Below, piece after piece: positions 61,613 through 64,000 of a stretch of 64,000 bases of DNA. Source of the DNA: Novosphingobium kaempferiae (lineage in GTDB: Bacteria > Pseudomonadota > Alphaproteobacteria > Sphingomonadales > Sphingomonadaceae); the NCBI RefSeq assembly GCF_021227995.1, contig NZ_CP089301.1:3472001-3536000 (forward strand), written 5' to 3'. Each line of letters begins with the position of its first letter. Within the stretch, counting starts at the first letter, position 1. The position numbers and the translations under genes were made by a program. Under the pieces are notes generated by a model. That model did no database searches. It had not been told where the DNA came from and saw only the letters and a list, made by a program, of their open reading frames with translations.

Positions 61613-62422
61613 TCACCGCCCGCTGAACTGCGGCTGGCGCTTTTCCCGCAGCGCGCGGATGCCTTCGAGGTGATCCGCGCTGCGCACCGACACGCTCTCA
61701 TAAGCGATGCCCGCATCCATCAACGCTGTCGCCAGTCGCCTGAGTTCCAGGTTGGTGAGCACCTTCGTCGCCCGGATCGCCACCATCGCGCCCGCCAGCA
61801 GCCTGGCGCAGAAGGCGTCCACCCGCGCGTCGAGTTCATCGGCGGGGACGCAGTGGTTGACGAGGCCGATCTCCGCCGCCTTGCTCGCGGTCAGGAGGTC
61901 TCCGGTCAGCAGGTATTCCTTGGCCCGCGTCAGGCCGATGCGCTGCGCCCAGATCACCGCGCCGCCGTCCCCCGCGACAAGGCCGAGGCCGACATGCGGA
62001 TCGCCGATCTTCGCGCCCTCGGCGGCGAAGATCACGTCGCACAGCAGCGCCAGCGTCGCGCCGAGGCCGACCGCGTGGCCGTTCATCCGGCACACCACCG
62101 GCTTGTCGATGTCGAGCAGGGTGGAGACGATGCGCTTGGCGACGCGCGCCTCGTGGTCGAACAGGTGCGGATTGCGGGCATTGTTCTCGATGTGGTCGAG
62201 GTCGCCCCCGGCCGAGAACGCGCGGCCCGCGCCGGTCAGGACGATGACGTCGGAGCCGGTGTCGCCCTGCGCGAACCACAGCGCCTCGGCCAGATCGTCG
62301 TGCAGCGCGAGGTTCACCGCGTTCAGCGCATCGGGGCGGTTCAGCGTGATGCGCAGCAGCCGTCCCTCGCGGGCCATCGCGATCGTGCCGAGCACGGGCA
62401 GATCAGGCGCATTGTCGGTCAT
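61613..62422 (-). CDS. Crotonase-family protein (enoyl-CoA hydratase/isomerase type)
   Basis: A 269-residue crotonase-fold protein. The oxyanion-hole segments are LTGAGRAFSAGGDLD and MNGHAVGLGATLALLCDV. The two catalytic glutamates of rat mitochondrial enoyl-CoA hydratase map to threonine (GATLAL) and histidine (GDPHVGLGL), while LVAGDGGAVIW carries an aspartate in place of the usual alanine. The substrate-binding scaffold is intact, so activity of another kind is likely. ATG 62422 with GGAG upstream is the start. It is divergent from the flavoprotein gene. Confidence 0.82.
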   Translation of the reverse strand: MTDNAPDLPVLGTIAMAREGRLLRITLNRPDALNAVNLALHDDLAEALWFAQGDTGSDVIVLTGAGRAFSAGGDLDHIENNARNPHLFDHEARVAKRIVSTLLDIDKPVVCRMNGHAVGLGATLALLCDVIFAAEGAKIGDPHVGLGLVAGDGGAVIWAQRIGLTRAKEYLLTGDLLTASKAAEIGLVNHCVPADELDARVDAFCARLLAGAMVAIRATKVLTNLELRRLATALMDAGIAYESVSVRSADHLEGIRALREKRQPQFSGR

Positions 62423-62613
62423 CGCGGTGGGTCTCCTCTTCCAACCTTCGTCATAGGCGCGCGGTCGCGTCCGGCCAGCGCAAAACGTGCGTGGCGGGCA
62501 ACCCTTCGCTCCGGCGAAACCTGCGGGCGCTTCGTTGCCAAACCGGGCGAAGTCCGATCTACCGGACTGAACGCATGCGCAGCAGCGCGGCACGGTGGAG
62601 AGGAAGCAGCCCG

Positions 62614-64000
62614 ATGACGCAGTTCGACGAGACTTTCGACTGGGTGGTCGTGGGCAGCGGGGCGGGTTCGATGGCCTCGGCGCTGCTCATGAAGCAGGCG
62701 GGCAAGTCGGTCGTCATCCTCGAAAAGGCCGAATGGGTCGGCGGCACTACCTGCAAGTCGGGCGGCGTCATGTGGATCCCCAACAACCGCTTCATGGACC
62801 CCGGCGAGGACAGTCTGGAGCAGGCCTGCCGCTACCTCGACGCGGTGGTGCCCGACGGCGAGGATTCGCCCGGCACCAGCCCCGCGCGGCGTCGCACCTA
62901 CGCGGTGGAAGCGCCGAAGATGCTGGACTTCATCGTCGGGCAGGGGGTCCGGATGGAGCGCGGGTCGACCTTCTGGCCGGACTACTACGACGAGCTTCCC
63001 GGCGGCATGAAGACCAGCCGCACCGTCACCGCAGTGCCCTTCGACAAGAACGAGCTGGGCAGGGAATGGGCGCCCAAGCTGCGCAAGGGCTTCCTCGAAG
63101 TTCCCGCCAAGCTGGACGACGGGATGAAGCTGCCCTTCATGAAGCATTCGTGGGCGATCAAGCGCAGCTTCATGAAGATCGCGTTCCGGCTGGTGCTGGG
63201 CAAGCTGACCGGCAAGCACTGGGTCACGGCGGGCGCGGCGCTGCAGGGGCGGATGCTCAAGGCGGTGCTGGAGAAGGACGCGGCGGACATCCGCATCAAC
63301 TCTGCGGTCGAGGAAGTGGTGATGGACGGGGACAAGGCTGCCGGCGTCGTCACCACGCGCGACGGCAAACCATGGCGCATCGGCGCGCGGCTGGGCATCC
63401 TGATGAACGCGGGCGGCTTCTCGATGAACCAGGCCATGCGCGACCGCTACATGCCGGGCACGCAGTCGAAGTGGTCCAACGGGATCGAGACCGACACCGG
63501 CGACATGCACCGCGAACTTGAGAGCAAGGGCGCGGCGCTGGCGCAGATGGACCAGATGGTCGGCTTCCAGATGACCGAGGCGCCCGGCTGGGACACCGAT
63601 TACGTCAAGCCCGGCACCCAGAGCACCACGGCCAAGCCCCACGCGATCCAGGTCGACCAGTCGGGCCTGCGCTACATGAACGAGGGCGGCTCCTACGAGG
63701 AGTTCTGCGAGACGATGCTGGTGCGCAACCGCACCGTCCCCGCCGTGCCGAGCTGGGCAATCCTAGACCAGCAGTACATGGACGAATACGCCGTCGCCGG
63801 TAAGGGCATGGCGAAGAAGAACATGGCAAAGTGGCTCGAATCCGGCTGGATGCGCCGCGCCGACACCGTGGGCGCGCTGGCGCAGGAGATCGGCGTGCCG
63901 CCCGGCGCGCTCGAAACCACCGTCGCGCGCTGGAACGGCTTCGTGCGCGGCGGCAGGGATGAGGACTTCCACAGGGGCGAGCGCGCCTACGACAACTTCC
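62614..64000 (+). CDS. FAD-dependent oxidoreductase, KstD/fumarate reductase-like, 3' end missing
   Basis: The first 462 residues of a flavoprotein cut off by the window edge. The FAD fold begins DWVVVGSGAGSMASALLMKQAG near residue 10, followed by GGTTCKSGGVMWIPNN, typical of 3-ketosteroid dehydrogenases and related enzymes. A second nucleotide-binding motif is in ILMNAGGFSMNQAM. KstD, 3-ketosteroid-delta4-dehydrogenase and related flavoproteins share this outline; the exact activity is unknown. ATG 62614 follows GGAGAGG. It is divergent from the crotonase gene. Confidence 0.83.
   Translation, partial: MTQFDETFDWVVVGSGAGSMASALLMKQAGKSVVILEKAEWVGGTTCKSGGVMWIPNNRFMDPGEDSLEQACRYLDAVVPDGEDSPGTSPARRRTYAVEAPKMLDFIVGQGVRMERGSTFWPDYYDELPGGMKTSRTVTAVPFDKNELGREWAPKLRKGFLEVPAKLDDGMKLPFMKHSWAIKRSFMKIAFRLVLGKLTGKHWVTAGAALQGRMLKAVLEKDAADIRINSAVEEVVMDGDKAAGVVTTRDGKPWRIGARLGILMNAGGFSMNQAMRDRYMPGTQSKWSNGIETDTGDMHRELESKGAALAQMDQMVGFQMTEAPGWDTDYVKPGTQSTTAKPHAIQVDQSGLRYMNEGGSYEEFCETMLVRNRTVPAVPSWAILDQQYMDEYAVAGKGMAKKNMAKWLESGWMRRADTVGALAQEIGVPPGALETTVARWNGFVRGGRDEDFHRGERAYDNF

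Overview
The window is high-GC, gene-dense chromosomal DNA from an alphaproteobacterium. Gene content and order point to the Sphingomonadaceae, most likely Novosphingobium or a close relative: a complete exosortase A (XrtA)/EPS locus, rpmF-plsX-fabH-ihfA-merR synteny, fsa next to priA, sdhB-thioesterase-zapE, and many palindromic intergenic repeats. This placement comes from reading the genes, not from a database search. I saw no rRNA, tRNA, CRISPR array, insertion sequence or prophage.

Layout. Bases 1-14200 hold mostly housekeeping genes: the end of ada, priA, a DUF4197 lipoprotein, fsa, cobT, cysS, a frameshifted periplasmic protein, a 2-hydroxyacid dehydrogenase, a large acetolactate-synthase-type enzyme, a divergent pair of HTH/S24 repressor genes around a short palindrome, a metallo-beta-lactamase-fold hydrolase and a MAPEG membrane protein. 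Bases 14234-17477 carry rpmF-plsX-fabH, ihfA and a MerR regulator.

Bases 17496-36126 form one XrtA/PEP-CTERM exopolysaccharide island. A leftward arm encodes a GNAT-like protein, an acyl carrier protein and two alpha/beta hydrolases. A rightward arm encodes an AMP-forming ligase and a PLP decarboxylase. After a 175-base gap with a hairpin and an 18-base perfect palindrome comes a tightly packed operon: export lipoprotein, chain-length protein, tyrosine autokinase, outer-membrane protein, ATPase, deacetylase, FemAB-like protein, glycosyltransferase, exosortase fused to an EpsI domain, and amidotransferase. A CHASE2-EAL phosphodiesterase follows at once, suggesting a cyclic-di-GMP link. No protein with a PEP-CTERM sorting tail lies in the window.

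Between the phosphodiesterase and zapE is a compact transcription unit that fits no standard category: a two-tier hairpin, a 15-codon Trp/Gly-rich reading frame (MNKDIWGGGWWGSGR), a second hairpin and a strong intrinsic terminator. I rank it the best candidate for something undescribed. Bases 39054-51344 then hold zapE, a thioesterase, an isolated sdhB, an SDR, a ClC transporter, RNase E with a repetitive basic tail, an amidase and PBP1A.

Bases 51452-64000 look catabolic: an esterase, a MarR regulator behind a palindromic operator, a coupled kinase/acyl-CoA dehydrogenase/SDR/quinone-reductase operon, two AraC regulators, two crotonase-family proteins lacking both usual catalytic glutamates, an EthD-like protein and a KstD-like flavoprotein cut by the window edge. 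The kinase-dehydrogenase pair resembles LvaA/LvaC and ACAD10/11, which handle 4-hydroxyacyl-CoAs. The substrate here is unknown.
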